From NCBI GenBank assembly GCA_963978905.1, contig OZ022259.1:744001-808000 (forward strand): DNA of 64,000 nt, read 5' to 3'. The stretch is from Trichostrongylus colubriformis. Its lineage: Eukaryota; Nematoda; Chromadorea; Rhabditida; Trichostrongylidae. The notes beneath the pieces are model-generated. The model was not told the DNA's origin, did not search any database, and worked only from the letters and a program-made list of their open reading frames with translations. Made by a program: the position numbers and the translations under genes. The first letter of the stretch is position 1; each line of letters opens with the position of its first letter. Below, one piece after another: positions 35,701-50,700 of the stretch.

Positions 35701-38700
35701 GCTGCAGTGGTCGAGTTGTCTGCTGGCAGTAGGCAGAGGAGACCGACGCCATTGCCATTCGTTGCGCGTAGGGTGAATTTGATTTCATCCGTGACGATGT
35801 GAAACAATAAACAACAACTATTGGGTGGTACAGGGAAAGTGAGAGTAAGCGAAAAAGGGAGTTTGATAAAAATATCCAATTTGAAAACAAAACGCTTGGA
35901 GTGAATAACTTACTCAGCTCTAGACACGGTGCGAGGGCGTTGTGTTTGCAATTGTGGCGAACGAAACGAACTGCAAGTGCTCTGCGTAGGCCGAAATGGC
36001 CCCTTCTGGTGTCTTTGAGTGACATTTTAAAGGAATCGTGCGATGATTCAAGGTCACATAAGACGACTAGATAAAGATGAGGGGTCTTGAACAGGGAGGC
36101 CATGGGTTGAAAGCGATGAAGTTCGGCCAGCGATCAAGTAAATTTGGTAGATTGTGGAATAAGAAAGTAGTGGTGCTAGGCAGTGCAACAGTAGAGAAAT
36201 AGCGGAGTAAAACGGCAAAAACCTTAGAACCAGGAACTCGTACACCTTCTTTCTCTTTTGCACTCCTTTGTGTCACTTGGCAGTGGGGTAGATTGCAGAG
36301 AAGCGCGGAAGAGGCTGAATCAGCCGGCCGCGAACGTCGCCCTCGCAGGAACTCCTTCGGGATGAACGGTAGCACTACTCTCAGGGCTACGGGATCGTGA
36401 TAAGAGCCAAGACCGCCCTTCTTCAATGCGAGTCCTGCCACTCATCATGTTTACTGAAGAGAATGTTCGTTTTCAGAGAACATGTTTTCCCAGTTCTTAA
36501 TTTCTCCTTACCCCTCACGGTGCCTTTGAGGTATTCTCGAAGGAGTGCCATATTTATCCCGCTCGAAGTCACCGGGGTGGGGTGAAGGGAAAGTGAGAAC
36601 TGTGATTAAATGTTCTCTGAAAACAATTATTCCTTTCCAAACGAGGTGCTATGTGACGAAACTCGCACCGAAAAACGCGGCTTGGGGTCTTATCACGGTC
36701 TCGCGGCACACAGTCGTTCTGCCGTTTATCGGCTGGGGGAGTTGCCGGTGAGGGCAGGACAACGTTTGCGGGCGGCTGCTTTATTCTCTCACCCGTCTGC
36801 AATCTACCTCCGGCCATTGACGCAGAAGAGCGCAAAAGAGAAAGAGGGTTTTCGAATTCCTGACTCTCGGATTTTTTGCCGTTTCAGTTCCTTCTTCCTC
36901 CACTGATACACTGCTGAGCTCCCTTCTTTCCAATATGCCAAATTTACCCCTCCGATTGTTTAAAAAAACGGATAAGGTTATGGGTTTATTTGCCATATCG
37001 AAACCGTGGCAAGAGTAAGTGAATGAGCGAGCTAAGATATTGAAAGGTAAGTCGAAGGCGAATAGTGCAATGTTAGGCCCAATTGATGAGAGTGTGTACC
37101 CTTATGTCAGGATATCGCACCGCGGCATGTCGCAAGCGAAGCAATGCTGAGGAGCTGAAGGCGCCATGTTGTTGGGTCCCGAAGCGATTACAAGTCATTC
37201 GCGCCCCCAGCATTACAGTGCTATCGTTCTAGGACCCAACTATCGCGACGCACATAGCTCGCACCAGGGTCAAGCCTCCGCTGAGGAATCCTCAACAGGG
37301 GGTCGTATTTGGTCCGCTAGGAGGGGGGTGTGTCGTAATTGTTGAGTTAGGCAGTGATCAGCAGAATTTTTAAGGCTTAGGGTCTAAAGTGTAAGGGGGG
37401 AAGTGATTAAATTGACTGAATGGGTTCGAACTCAAAACTAGTTTAACTTAATATCCATGGAAACCTCATGCATGGCGGAATCCACAACGAAACCGGCCAG
37501 TACCAATAACTCTTTCGTTGGTCCGCTGACACCGAAACCACGTACAGAGACACCTCCGGAATTCACCGATAAGCTGTGGAAAGCGATATCTATCAGCGGG
37601 TACCACCATGGATGGACACTCCAGAAACAATGGGATGAAAGCGGAAAATTAGCTGATATGGAATTCTTCCATATCTTACTACGATCGCAAGTACGTAATC
37701 TAGTGTTGGCGGCCACTATGCGGACCGGAAAAACGTTTGTAATCATTGAGAATGTGGATGAAATCCTGATGCATGGCGCATTCCACAGAGAAGCTGATCG
37801 ACGCTTCTCGCCTTTCCACTAGGCCTCCGAGAGCGAAGGATGCATATTGGAAAAATTGCAGTAACAATGAATCGATTTTTGGGAAGATTCGTGGAAAAAG
37901 AAGGAAGTTATGGCCATTTCCGTGGAACACTTCAAAATTTTTCTCAACTAATCCTCAACTGGCTTCTCTCAAAATAACTTTCTCCGTTTCGAAGATATGG
38001 CATAGCGCAGGTAGTCGTTCGAAAGCGACAACCTAGCCGACCCTGCTTCACCAAAACGAACTCATGCGGTTAAGTTTGAAGGAAGTTATGGCCATTTCCG
38101 TGGAACACTTCGAAATTTTCCTCAACTAATCCTCAACTGGAATTCCATATCGAGAACTAAGCAGCCATTGAGGAAAGCAAGCGGCCAATAGATAGGTCTA
38201 AGGGAGTTATTAGGAAAACAGTTTACAGCTGTTTGAAAGATGGGCTCTAGGTAAAGTTTGAAGTGTTTTAATAATGTCGGAATTTAGTATGGGGGAGATA
38301 TCGCGCTCCTTCGATCGCCGCGTCGCAGCCGTCGCCTGACATGAGATCCTGAACTTCTGTAGATGTGTAGGGTATTCTGGATTATTATTTGTAATTGTTC
38401 GATTATGAGATAGAAGCGTGATCCGATCTGTAATATAGGATTCATAGTTTATAAATATATTGGTGTATATTATTGGGAATTCCACCTGTACCACATATTT
38501 TTCGGGTTTTTGCTTCCATTTAGTTGTATATTGGTGATTAGTATTCAAAAAATCAAAAAATGCTAATTTGATGGGTTCTGTGCAAAAAGAGGGGGGGATC
38601 GTATTGGGGCCCCCTTTTCGGTGAGGGGTCGTATTTTTTGAAAATTCTCCACAACTGTACGCTTGACCCTGGCTCGCACACACTGCGTTGAATGCCGCTC

Positions 38701-41700
38701 GCCGTCGTGCGAAATCCTGACATAAGGGTAAACACCCAATTAATGAGCCTCATCCCACCACCTACCATTACTGTGTTAGTTTGTTCAGGAGTAGTGCGCT
38801 CCCTGGATTTAAAGGAAGCATTAGGGGAAAGTAGGACGAAAAGTTAATAAAAGAAATAGTGCATATGAAAGTCGAGATGCCTGGTAACAGGAGTGGAGAA
38901 AAAACGGATGGAAGTGGCCTAAAACCCGAGAAATAGGACCCCTTTTCCACTGTTGATTCTCGACGCGGACGACCTGTCCGTCAAGAGGGGAGTAGTCTGA
39001 TTTAGTTTTCCATTGGCATGCTGCCAAGTAAACACAGGGGAATGTTTGTAAATACAACAACATCTATTTTTTGAGTGAGTTTCAAGCTAAAACTGCGAAA
39101 GCGCGCCGCAAAACCCTCGATTCTGCGTCATCTCCTTGGCCGCTCCCACCCCAATCAATCGGGAATTACGTCATCGGGAGGCGGGACCGCTGTGTCTAAG
39201 AGGCGGAACCGCTGCATGATTGCGGCGCTTTGCAGGGTTTCTACAGCTTGGATGGGCGCTTTTACACCGGGATTTCAGCACAGATAGCCTTCTTAGGCCC
39301 AGGACTACCATGTAAGTGATTTCTTGTAGGGATTTCTCCATTACCGCATTACCCCTAATGATGTCTTTAAAAAAGACGGGCCACATAGCTTGTAAAGCAT
39401 AAAGTGGGAGAATTCTCTGCTGTCTCTAATCTTCAGCAGGAAAACGAAGGGGCGGGGAAGTCAAGACAAGAAAAAGGAAGGGCGCTTAGATGTGGCGCCA
39501 GACATATCTGCCACTGGTTGTGTGCCACTGGTTTCAGTGTGTAACCATTTTGAGCAGGTGTGATAAGCATCACCAGTTGGGCTGGCGCACACTACTGCGC
39601 GCGTCTTACATGGAAGCAATGTAATTGAGTTTGATAGTTTAAATCGATCAGTATCATCACTCGAACGCAGAAACAGAATTGCAAAAACGGAAAAGGGAAA
39701 CAAAATCCCTCCCGTACATCTCCTCTTTCATATCGATAAAGCTCATTTTGCATGCTTCTATGTGTGACGCGCAGTAGTGTGCGACAGCCCAACTGGTATG
39801 TATAATTCAGGATCTCATCTCCAGGCGACGCCACATATCAATTTCCCGCCATTCACCTTTCGAGGCTCCTTATCAGTTGCTATCACTTCCCTTCTTTCAC
39901 CATTAATGTTCCCTTACCACCCCCTGTATCACTTCAGAAATTCAGAGTCCCAGCTTTGCTGCGAGGCGAGTTATCAATTTACCGCCATTCACCTTTCAAG
40001 GCTCCTTATCAGCCCTTATCAGTTGCTATCTTTTCCGTTCTTTCACCATTAATGTTCACTTACCACCCCCTGTATCACCTCAGAAATTCAGAGTCCCAGC
40101 TTTGCTGCGAGGCGAGGTATCAATTTCCCGCCATTCACCTTTCGAGGCTCCTTATCAGTTGCTATCACTTCTGTTCTTTTACCATTAATTTTCCCTTACC
40201 ACTCCCATATCATTTTAAAAGTTCAGCGTCACACACACACATACACACACGCCAACAGACACACTTAACCGATTAAATATAGTAGGATACCCTCCTCAGC
40301 TACCTTCGAGCTTCAAGATGAAGGCGTAAAATTTGCAGATGGGGCTGGATTGTTTGCCCGCTAAAAGCACTGATCCACAAAGTAATCGTGAACTGTTCAC
40401 TGAATCGCGGCCGCTTCAGTCACGGAGGCAGTATTTGGAATTATCATTATGAGTATATGAATTACTTTTTGCAGAGCCACTTGCTCGGTATATGTCGCAG
40501 TTCCCAAAGGTGAAGATTTTACGGATGGAGAAAAGAGAAGGGCTGATTCGCGCGCGGTTGCGTGGCGCCGCAGTTGCGGAGGGAAAAGTGTTGACGTACC
40601 TTGACTCACACTGTGAATGCATGGAAGGTTTGTGATAATTGACATAATATGGACGGTTTCGTGTTCGTGATGCGTGAAAACTGGAAGTGCGCTGCGCAAA
40701 GGTGTTCAGTGTTGCTGGTTTTGAACAGCTCTCTGGACAAACTGTATAGTAATGGATATGCAAGTACTAGAATGTTCAGGATGGCTTCAACCGTTGCTGG
40801 ATCGAATCAAACGAGATCCAACAACCGTAGTGTGTCCTGTGATTGATGTCATCGATGACAACACTTTTCAATACCATTATTCCAAGGTACTGCTGAGATA
40901 TGTAGTTACACCGATACTCTTATATACTCGCGAGTTAATCACGACATCTTTTTAGGCTTATTTCACGAATGTTGGCGGTTTTGACTGGGGTCTGCAGTTC
41001 AACTGGCATCCGATTCCTGAGCGGGATAGGAAGCTGCGTTCGAGAGCTATTGATCCTGTCAGGTAGCCTGTATATTGTATTATGTTTTCAGCTACTTGTC
41101 CTTCTCTTGGAGCGAAGGTTTTGAGCTCATTGAGGTCAGAGACGCTCCATGTAAAGCGGCGTTAAAAATCGCGTTGCTCATCCAATACAAGATTTGTCCG
41201 ATGATTATAATGATTATACAGAGCGCTGCAAAAGTAGTAACCGCCTTACTAAGTCTCACCATGCTAGCATGACGATGGTATTGACATAGGTTCTGCTTCC
41301 AATAATCATCCTTCTATCCTGCTTTACATAATCGGCTAAGTGTGATACACCCGCGCTGACCTTGCCCTTTTAGTTACCCAAGGACATGCTGAATCAAGAA
41401 TGTAAGTTAAGTAACCTAATTATCGCGAGATGTGCTTCTATGTATACGTGAAGAAGTTTGCATAGTATACCCCGCAGTCTATACAGATTCTGAATTTTTA
41501 ATCCTGTTTCTGCAATGGTTATAACAAAACCTTTTTTAGGTCTCCAACGATGGCCGGAGGTCTTTTCTCCATCGATCGAGCGTATTTTGAAAAGCTTGGA
41601 ACTTACGATCCGGGTTTTGACATCTGGGGCGGCGAGAATTTGGAGCTCTCGTTCAAGGTATCATTAGTTTAACACTGCTCTTACAGTGCGCACGAGGAGT

Positions 41701-44700
41701 AAAGTGCCTGCATTTTTGCACAGTACCGTCAGGTGGAACGCTGCTCACACCTCATTGATGATTGCTTAGACTCTCGGAATGTGGATGAGATAGATTGTGT
41801 CGGCGTTGTTTTTTAGATATGGATGTGCGGCGGAAAATTGGAAATTGTGCCATGTTCACACGTCGGGCATGTTTTCCGCAAGCGCTCACCTTACAAGTGG
41901 AGGTGCGACTTTTTCCTCTCTTCATTCATTCCATAAACTGCTGAAATCGGCAGCGATTTTCCAGTTTTTCTTCAATGCTTTTCTTGAGTAGATGAGGCTT
42001 TATTTGCATACTCGTCGTATCCTTTGCTAATTTGGGGAATTTCGCCTAAGAAATCTGATGCTGAAACAGTTGCATTTCAGAAGTGGAGTGAATGTGCTGA
42101 AGAGGAATTCCGTTCGATTGGCGGAAGTATGGTTGGATGAATACAAGGAGTACTACTATGAGCGAATCAATAACCAACTGGTACGTTTGGAAGCCAGATA
42201 ACTGCACATTTTCGTAAGTGATTAGAACGGGCAAAATGCACCGCCCGGTGGCACAGAAGTCCGCACAGACGAGCGGGAACATTAGACTTCGACAAAACGG
42301 TAGTGGGTCATTCCATGAGTAATGTCACTTTTTTATTGAAAATTTTTTTAAATTAAAGGCTGTGCAGCACGCACGTCATATGATTGTCATATGATTGTCA
42401 ATTGCAAAGAACATTCACCAACTAGTTGATTGGGAAATCGCATCTTTTTCCAGGAGCCTTTCCCCAAACTGCATTTCCAAAAGCACTGGGGTTTATTTGA
42501 AATAAAATTACCTTCCTGAATGCTCCGTTTTACTCTGCTTTATGGATCATTGGAGAATTGAGTTTTCTGCTCGAGATTATGTTTCGCTTTTATTTTGACC
42601 GCGATTAAGGTCAAAATCTAAGACCGTATAATGGGGATCTAATTGAGATTGTTTCACGATTTTTTTTCTTTCGAAAATTAATTACTTGAACATATTCGGC
42701 GAAATTGTCAAAACGCGAACTGTGGCGGAAAAACGAAGCTATAAAAAAGCGAGGCGACTAGATTAACAAAATGGCTTGGAACTTATGGAAGGGGTCGGAG
42801 CGAAGAATGGAACAAAGAATTGATCTGTTTTACTGAAGTGAGGTATAGTGTTTCAATTCATTGCCAGTTTGATCAATTTTTGTAACTGGACCCATCACCA
42901 TGCCAGTCTGGAATCCGGCTCCATCCTGACAAATCCAGAATCCAATTCGTTGGGATGTAAGTTTCTTCTGGAATAGTGTGTCATAAGCTTAGACGATTTA
43001 AAAAAATGGTTTCCAACGCTGCTCAATCGGTCAATTTTGATGGGTACTGAAAATACCCAGCTGCCACACTCTTAAGGATCACAACTTCCAACTCCTGAAA
43101 GAATCTTATGAGAATCGATAACCGATTTTGGAATTGACGAGGCTTCTGCTTCCCAAGGAAGGTCATGTTTGGAGACTGTGGTAGGGGTAATTTTGCTCGA
43201 TAGTGGAGTGTGAAAATACAGGTGCGAAGTAGTGCAACAAGGATATAGCAGAATGATACTGTTGAAAGCCCAAAGAATAGGGCTCTTCCCACAATCGAGA
43301 ACGTGCTTTCTTTCGTTCTGCGCTACTGAAGGAGGTGATGCAGACGGCGAGGGCAGCTGAACCATTCGGCCGCTTGCCCCGCCCTCCAGAGCTAGAAATG
43401 AATTATCTTCGCGAGAAAAATATTTGGATTTTGAAGTGTGAGATATAGTGTTCGGTGTACTCACCATGAGCTACCCCACTACCTCTTCAACCGATGAGGT
43501 CGAAGAGACGATTTTTGGAAAACTTTTCGATTTGGCTTCAAACTTCCACCCAGGGGTAATTCGACCCATACAACACGAATATGACATTTGTTTGGCGCGA
43601 AACTGCTTGGCGCCTGCGCCTTGGGGGCTGGCGCCTGGATCACCAAACTCGCTCAAAATTTGTTTTAAGGGGTATTTCGACCCGTGGAAGACGAATATGA
43701 CATTCGTCTGACGAGAAACTGCTTAGGACAAATTTTGAGCGAGTTTGTGATCCACCCCATTTTGGCCCCGGCTCCCAAGGCGTAGGCGCCAAGCAGTTTC
43801 GCGCCAAACAAATGTCATATTCGTGTTGTATGTCGAATTACCCCTAGGTGGAAGTTTGCAGCCAAATCGAAAAGTTTTCCAAAAATCGCCTCTTCGACCA
43901 CATCGGTTGGAGAGGTAGTGGGGTAGCTCATGGTTAATAGTGCCTAGTGTTCTAATATATTGCTACTTGGCCAATTACGCCGAGTGCGCTTCTCACCTTG
44001 CTAGCCATTTCGATCTAATTAGGCAGTGTAAAAGTCAATAAAAAAAATGTCACATTCTTTTTTTGTTGAGAAGACGGATTCTCAAAGTAGTGGATTTTTA
44101 GATAATGTGGCATAAACGCGGGTACTTGAATTTGAAGAAATTCTACTTGTAAAAGCGAAGCTATTCATGGAATAGCTGTATAAATGCACTGATGGATGCA
44201 ACCGAACGACGGCTTTCGTTTCAGGGCGATATCGGCGATATCTCCGAGCGAAAGAAATTGCGTGAACGTCTTGGATGCAGGACATTCAAATGGTATCTGG
44301 ATAACATTTTCCCAGAGTTATTCATTCCTGGTGAATCGATTGCTAAAGGAGAGGTACGTATTGAGGTTCAATGCCTTCTTGGAAGTTTTCTTTTTGAATT
44401 CAGTTCTATTTGCTTTCTAGTGTCTATTTGTTATTCTTTGAAACGGCATCAGAAGGCTTCTCGTTGTGTTATCTTGTATGATAAACAAACTCAGGCTGAA
44501 AAAGGTTTCGCCATTGTAACGATTCTCTTAGGTGTGCGAGAATCAGCTTCTTGGGTGTGTTTCTTGACTTTAATGCTGACATATCATGGGTAACTCTCAT
44601 ACAAAGAAAATTTACCACGCCTACTGGTGCCGTAGTCGCTACGTCTGCTCTGTTCATCTGTTCTCTCATCTATCCTCTGAAAAGTAGTTGTAATAGTTGT

Positions 44701-47700
44701 GAGAATGCTCTTGGTTTCGACGAAGTGACGGAAGCTAAAACCACTCAGGTTTTTTCTTACAGTGTGGAATCACATATGGAGCTTTCCCAGTGGTTTTACG
44801 ATATATGGTGATACCTTTCGGATTTCCATATTCCAGATAAGCCAGCTAACGGATTGAGGTCCGAGTATTTTCCTTTCTGAAAAACTCTCAGCGCAGTTAG
44901 AACGTGATTTTGTGCCATATGTTCTCACTCGGCAGAATTGTAAACCCTACCTGCGCGTGTTTTCGAGGTTTCGCCCTTATATGATTCCCCTTGGAATAAT
45001 GGATAGATTCGTTGTTGAAGTGTACCTGTACATACAGTGTAGGGTTCACTGAAGGCAGTGGTAGGGGTAATTCGGGCCGAAAATAAGAAGATTATTAAAT
45101 GCGATTGTTGGGTGGTTGGTAGGGCGAAAGTGGGGAAGAACAGGATAGAACGGTCAAGGCTACTTTTGCACCCTGTTTTACAGCTCCTGTGGGCTCTTAT
45201 GGCTCACCTTCGCGCGCTATTATGAATGATCTCGTTCGCCCAGTATAAAATGCAAAACGATGGCCGGTTTCGGTGTGCCAACCCACCTTTGTATAGGTCC
45301 TTTATGTCATGGTTTGGCTTCGTGACTTAACGTATCAATAGCTTCCACAACTATTTCGATTTCTTTTCATTTCATTTCCAGCTCTCTTGGTTTCCTCATC
45401 ACTCTTTAGTGATTCTGCCATATTCCTTGCATGCCCTTTATAACTTCTTTTTGTGTTGTATTTTCAATATATTATTGGTGGTCTCGGGCGGCGCAACTGG
45501 TTGCTGTCCAATGTCGTGTAGAGAGTAATTAAACTGAAGGGAATCTTTGGAGATATTCCACTTTCAACTTGCCAATTGATTATACAGTGATCAACGTTCA
45601 GTGCGATTCGCTCCTCTCATGTCTGTTGTTACCGTAATCCGTGTCCTGTTGATTCTAATAGCATGTGCTTGCTTGAAACCTGTGCTTCTGCTCCACTCAC
45701 AGATCACCATTTTGTCCCCTGCTTGTGTCAGAAGTCTGAACCGACACAATTGAAAAGTTGGTGCAAGTGAGCCACTAATGAGATGTGTTAATCATCACTT
45801 GATGCCTGAGGGTGGTTAGTTATCGAGTGAACCTGCGCTACTCCATAATCAATTAGTTTATTTACTTTCTCGGCTCGGTGATTCCGTGGGTATCTGGGTT
45901 GCGCCTTTTCTGCGACTCCATCCCTACAATAAACCATCACGCCATGTACCCGCTCGAACCCCGTTAGCTACATCCACTTGGGCTCCTTATTGTTGAACTA
46001 TGCTAAAAGGGAGTGCTAACGTAGCGAGAATAGCGTGGTGACGCAAATTGGTTAGATTGGGTAGACCCAAGAATCTACTGCCTCAAGAAGGTAAGTAGAC
46101 TAATCTGATTAACGCAAGGTGTGCTGCTTAGTATAAGCTTGTGCTGAAGCTGGGTCATGAAATCGCACACTTATTCTCAGGCAGTAGCAAATTGTGGCAG
46201 ATGTTAAATAAAATCTGAGCGACCAAACACTTCTGAGAAGGGGATCCCCTGGGTATTTTGGAAGGGTCGATGAATATATATGTTGGGATCCCCGAGCCTC
46301 CTGCGTTATGGTTGTATCTCCTGTCAGGGAACGCAGATGAGACCAATGATGCTGGCAAATATCTGCTGATAAAACCTCGACATAATGAACATACTCTTCA
46401 GCCTTGATGCTGTACGAATATTTTTCTGATATTTTTCGTCATCATAACTTGCGAGAGAAGGTCATTAGATCTGCCTGGCCTTTCACTGTCGCTCATCCCG
46501 ACGTCGTCGGCACCGTCTAAAACTGCATAGCTGTAATCTCTGCCGCAGCATACGCGACATGGCAAAAGGCCTTCAAGTTTAAGAACGCTCGATGCGCCGC
46601 ATAGTGCATGAGAACGTTCGAGGTCACCCTACAAAATAGGAAAAGGTCATGGCTCCACCGATCTCAATAAGAAAATAGATTAATCGATGAAGAAGGGTGC
46701 TCGCGCAGCTTTGAGCATCTCAAGACCATGGAAAGCTCTTACTGTCGAGGCAATGGTAAGCTCCCAAAACGCGGCGATTATGGGACAAATACCCAGTCTG
46801 CTGATTACAAAAGGAGGAACCGTTTCACGCACTCCTCACCCTTTCAGCGTCATGGTTTGCGCAGGAGTGTGCGTGTTTTTTGAATCGCGGCACGAAAATC
46901 GACGAGGAATACTATATTTCCGAAATCCTACGGAAGTACTTGCCCTGGTCACAACGGCACTTTGTGCCTCAGCAAGATTCAGCTTTCGCGCTTAAAGCAT
47001 AAGTGACACAGAAGTGGTGTGTGACTCACCTACCCGCCTTCATACCACACACCGTGTAGCCCTCGTGCTCGCTTGATCTCCCTAGGACCACAGCGTCTAT
47101 GTGATGTTGGAGGAAAATTACTACCGTGTTCACCACCAAATAACGCTTTTTTCAAGCCCTCGTGCTCGCTTGATCTCCCTAGGACCACAGCGTCTATGTG
47201 ATGTTGGAGGAAAATTACTACCGCGTTCGCCACCAAATAACGCTTTTTTCAAGCCTCCCTCAACAATGCATGGGATATAATCGACGTACAGTACCTGCGA
47301 CGCCTTATCGACTTACTACCCAAGCCCCTCAGGGCACTTATCTGCGCCACAGTGGACATGTCGAATGAACCACTCGTCTGCATTAGTTACGCAGTGTTTG
47401 GGCCAAATTTTGAGTCAGTTGAAAAATTTTGAGGAAAGTTATTTCCTTTTGAGCGAGTCAACAGGTATTTGGCGCACCCTGTTGATGTAGCATAAATGTT
47501 GGCTGCTGCGATCTTCCTGGAATAAGGGGAGGGATCAACCTGAAGATAGCGTCGTTGTTCTCCCATGTTATCCAGGGTACAAATTGAAATCTATGCGGAG
47601 TTATGCATGCTTTAATATTTGGTTGCTTCTGTTGACACTACCAGCGATATTTCCATTCACGTCTTCAAAGTGTCACTGTACCGGCTTACGCAAACCGTTA

Positions 47701-50700
47701 TGCTTCTTTCGAAAGTGAGGCTTCTGATCATAATTAAGTCTGAAGAATGCACCCATTCTGTATTGATCAACTCCCTTTGAAGTTCACCATCCAGCAACAC
47801 CTAGGTATTGTGACAGCGACAGCTGAGAAGCGTTAATGGCAGAAGGATCAGTTTTGTTCCTCCATGAAGGGCATAATTAATTATGTAGATTGAGGCGGCG
47901 TTAAGATCAATCTGAGTAAACCGATCCATATGCAGCATTCATAAACATTTATTCATTAGGAGTATTGTCCTTGAGATAATCATTCTGGAAAGGAGCACGA
48001 TTTGCTATTCCGAAAGCAGCAAGATCAATAATTAGGTCTCCCGTTAGGAATGAACGTAAGGGTGCTAACATCAAGCAGTGGGGCACCGAAGAAAAATGGA
48101 AGTGATATGCTAATAACCGAGAACTGAAACATCTACTCTCTTAGTTGATTTTAGCTGCCAACAATTTTTCCTGAGCGGTATATTGCGGTAAAAACCACGC
48201 GGATCTACTGTACGTGGCAGCACCCAGGGTGTGCTCGCCCATAGAAAGAACTGTGACAGGAGAAGTCTGCCGGTTATTTTAGGGCCTTGTTGAAAAGCCT
48301 AGAGGGTCCTCACAGACGAATATTCCCACCACACCCTTTCTTGTGAGCACCTGACTTCCCTTCATACCCAGCAAGTTCCCAACATTCGAATTATCGTCCT
48401 GCTGCCTTCATGATCGCGACTATACCTTGTGAACGATCGGCGATTTTGCGATGGATTGCATTTTCGTTGACACGTGCTGTTGGTTGCGTGGTTCGCATTT
48501 TCTGTTTACTATTGCACGATAGCGAAATCGTTGGGTCGAGGTTTACTGGAAATGCAAGCACACTGCAAGTCGCTGGCAAGGTATACCGCGATTTCGGAGT
48601 GTTGAGGGATGGTTTGATGAGTGATTCTTCTTTTTTACTCTCACCTTATACTTTCCCTCACATTACTTCAGTTTTTTGCTTTTTTATGATAAATGCACGA
48701 TGGCCTATGGACGGCCGTTCTTTTCCCTGCTTGCTTCATACTTACTTTCATTCAACATTCTCAACCATCGAAGTTTGAATTTACGAAAAATGCCATAGAA
48801 CTGCATCTGGTCTTGGAGAATTTATTTTGCTCATGCATTGTGTATGTCACTTCGAAGGCTTTGGAACGTGGAATAGTTCAGTTTACTAATGGGGTGACTA
48901 TGTGATGTGTGTAACCCAAAAAGTGAGATTCCATGAAAACGGCTTCCGGTGAACTCTCATAGGCGATTTAGGATCACTTTGAAGGGCTGGTCTGGATACG
49001 CAGAATATTATCTGAAGTAGTATATAGAGTGCGGCAAAAGCATTGACCGCTTAACAAAGCCTTCCTACAATAAGAAGGAAAGTATCAGATGAATTCACTG
49101 GTTATATGATCAGCGAACACTTTCAAAAAACTAGAAACATCAGGGTGCAAAGAAAGTTTTGGCCGGTTTTTGCACTTCGGAAGATCATAACTCGGCTCAG
49201 ACTGCATCCTTTCTCAGCAAATAACTTTTGGCAACATTATGCATACCTGCATAGGTTCGCGCGGCACTCTTTTTTTTTGAATTTTTTCGAATCAAAGCAC
49301 TTGATGTGGTCAACCACATTTGTGTGTCTGTGGGAAGGTCAATACATTTAGGTATCCTCTGTAAGTACAGACGCTCATCGCTTTCTGCCGTTTTAGTTAA
49401 AGGCATATTCCGCGCTCGCTATGGGTGGAGTAACCAATTGACTCCCCATTGGTTGTCAGCGGTTGGGAGGGGGTCTCTCCACGCCCCACTGCAGGCAATG
49501 AGCGAGGAGAGACCGCCTTCCAACCGTCGACAGCCAGTTGAGAGTCAATTGGTTAGTCCACCCATAGCGAGCGCGGAGTATGCCTTTAAAGCGATTTGGT
49601 CAGTTAAAATTCAACAGCTCATTCTCATTCCTGCACTTCTGGACCCGAGGACTAAGTGTTCCATCCATGCTTCACCCCTCCCCCCCCCCCCCCCCCCCCT
49701 TTGGAGTACTCAATCACATTTGTGGCTGCCTTTGCTGCGACTCGATTGAAGGAGAACTCGTGAAGTGAAGTCATCCGAAAATTGCCATCGTCGCAGTACT
49801 TTAAAATTTTCCTAACAATTCGAAAAGCTTTGTGGCATTCCAGGGAAAGCATATATCAGAAAAAGCAACTTTTTGTCAATTAAGGAGCACAATATGTAAG
49901 CTGATTCTGTTAACGCGCTTTCAAATTTGAATTTATCTTGTGAATGCACAAAACAGGCCAGAACTTTCCTTACAATCTAATATGTCCCCAAAATTCGCAA
50001 AAATCGTTTTTGTTTTGATCACAGTGGGGAAGACGGCGAAGGAAAGCATCTCCCATGGGTCGAGGTGATCGCAAAAGTTCCACGCTTCTGGTGGTAGACT
50101 TTCAAAATTGACTGAGTTGGGGAGTAGCGCAAGCTTTACTCCCCACGATGCTCAAATTCGGGTATTCTAGCATCCCAATATTCTAGCAGTCTTGAAGCTT
50201 TTCATTCATAGAAGTTGAGATTTGAAGCTCCACAAAGCCGATGACATCTGAATCGAAGCGTAGCTTGAGCAGAAGTAGCTCAACGATATCATCAAAGGCG
50301 CGTACATCGCTCGACAATGCCTCACTTTGAACCCATTACAACTCCCAGCAAGAGGCCTCCCGGATGTGTACCTTAATGTCAGGATGCCGCACTGCGGAAT
50401 GTCGCAAGCGAAGCAATGCGGACGAGCTAAATTGTTGGGTCCCGAAGCGATTAGAAGTCAACTGCGTATCGCACTCCTAGCATTACGTTGTAATCGTTTT
50501 GAGACCCAACTACCGCGACGCGCATAGCTCGCACACACTGTGTCGCACGCCGCTCGCCATCGTGCGGCATCCTGACATTAGGGTACATATCCAGGCCTCC
50601 CCGATCTGTGAGGCGGCTTCGCTCTTCGCGGCACTGGCGTCGACGGCGGCAACTGACGCTGCAAAAACCATGTGCCCGCCGCCGTGTCGCAAATTTAAGG

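Noticed and set aside
37457..37822. 121-codon ORF inside the hAT-like element
   Set aside because: No hAT dimerisation or catalytic motif and no splice partner; treated as chance or unknown remnant.
48391..48778. Overlapping opposite ORFs in intron 12
   Set aside because: No recognisable domain and no inverted ends nearby.
49679..49701. Poly-C run encoding polyproline
   Set aside because: Simple homopolymer; the proline-rich frame is an artefact.
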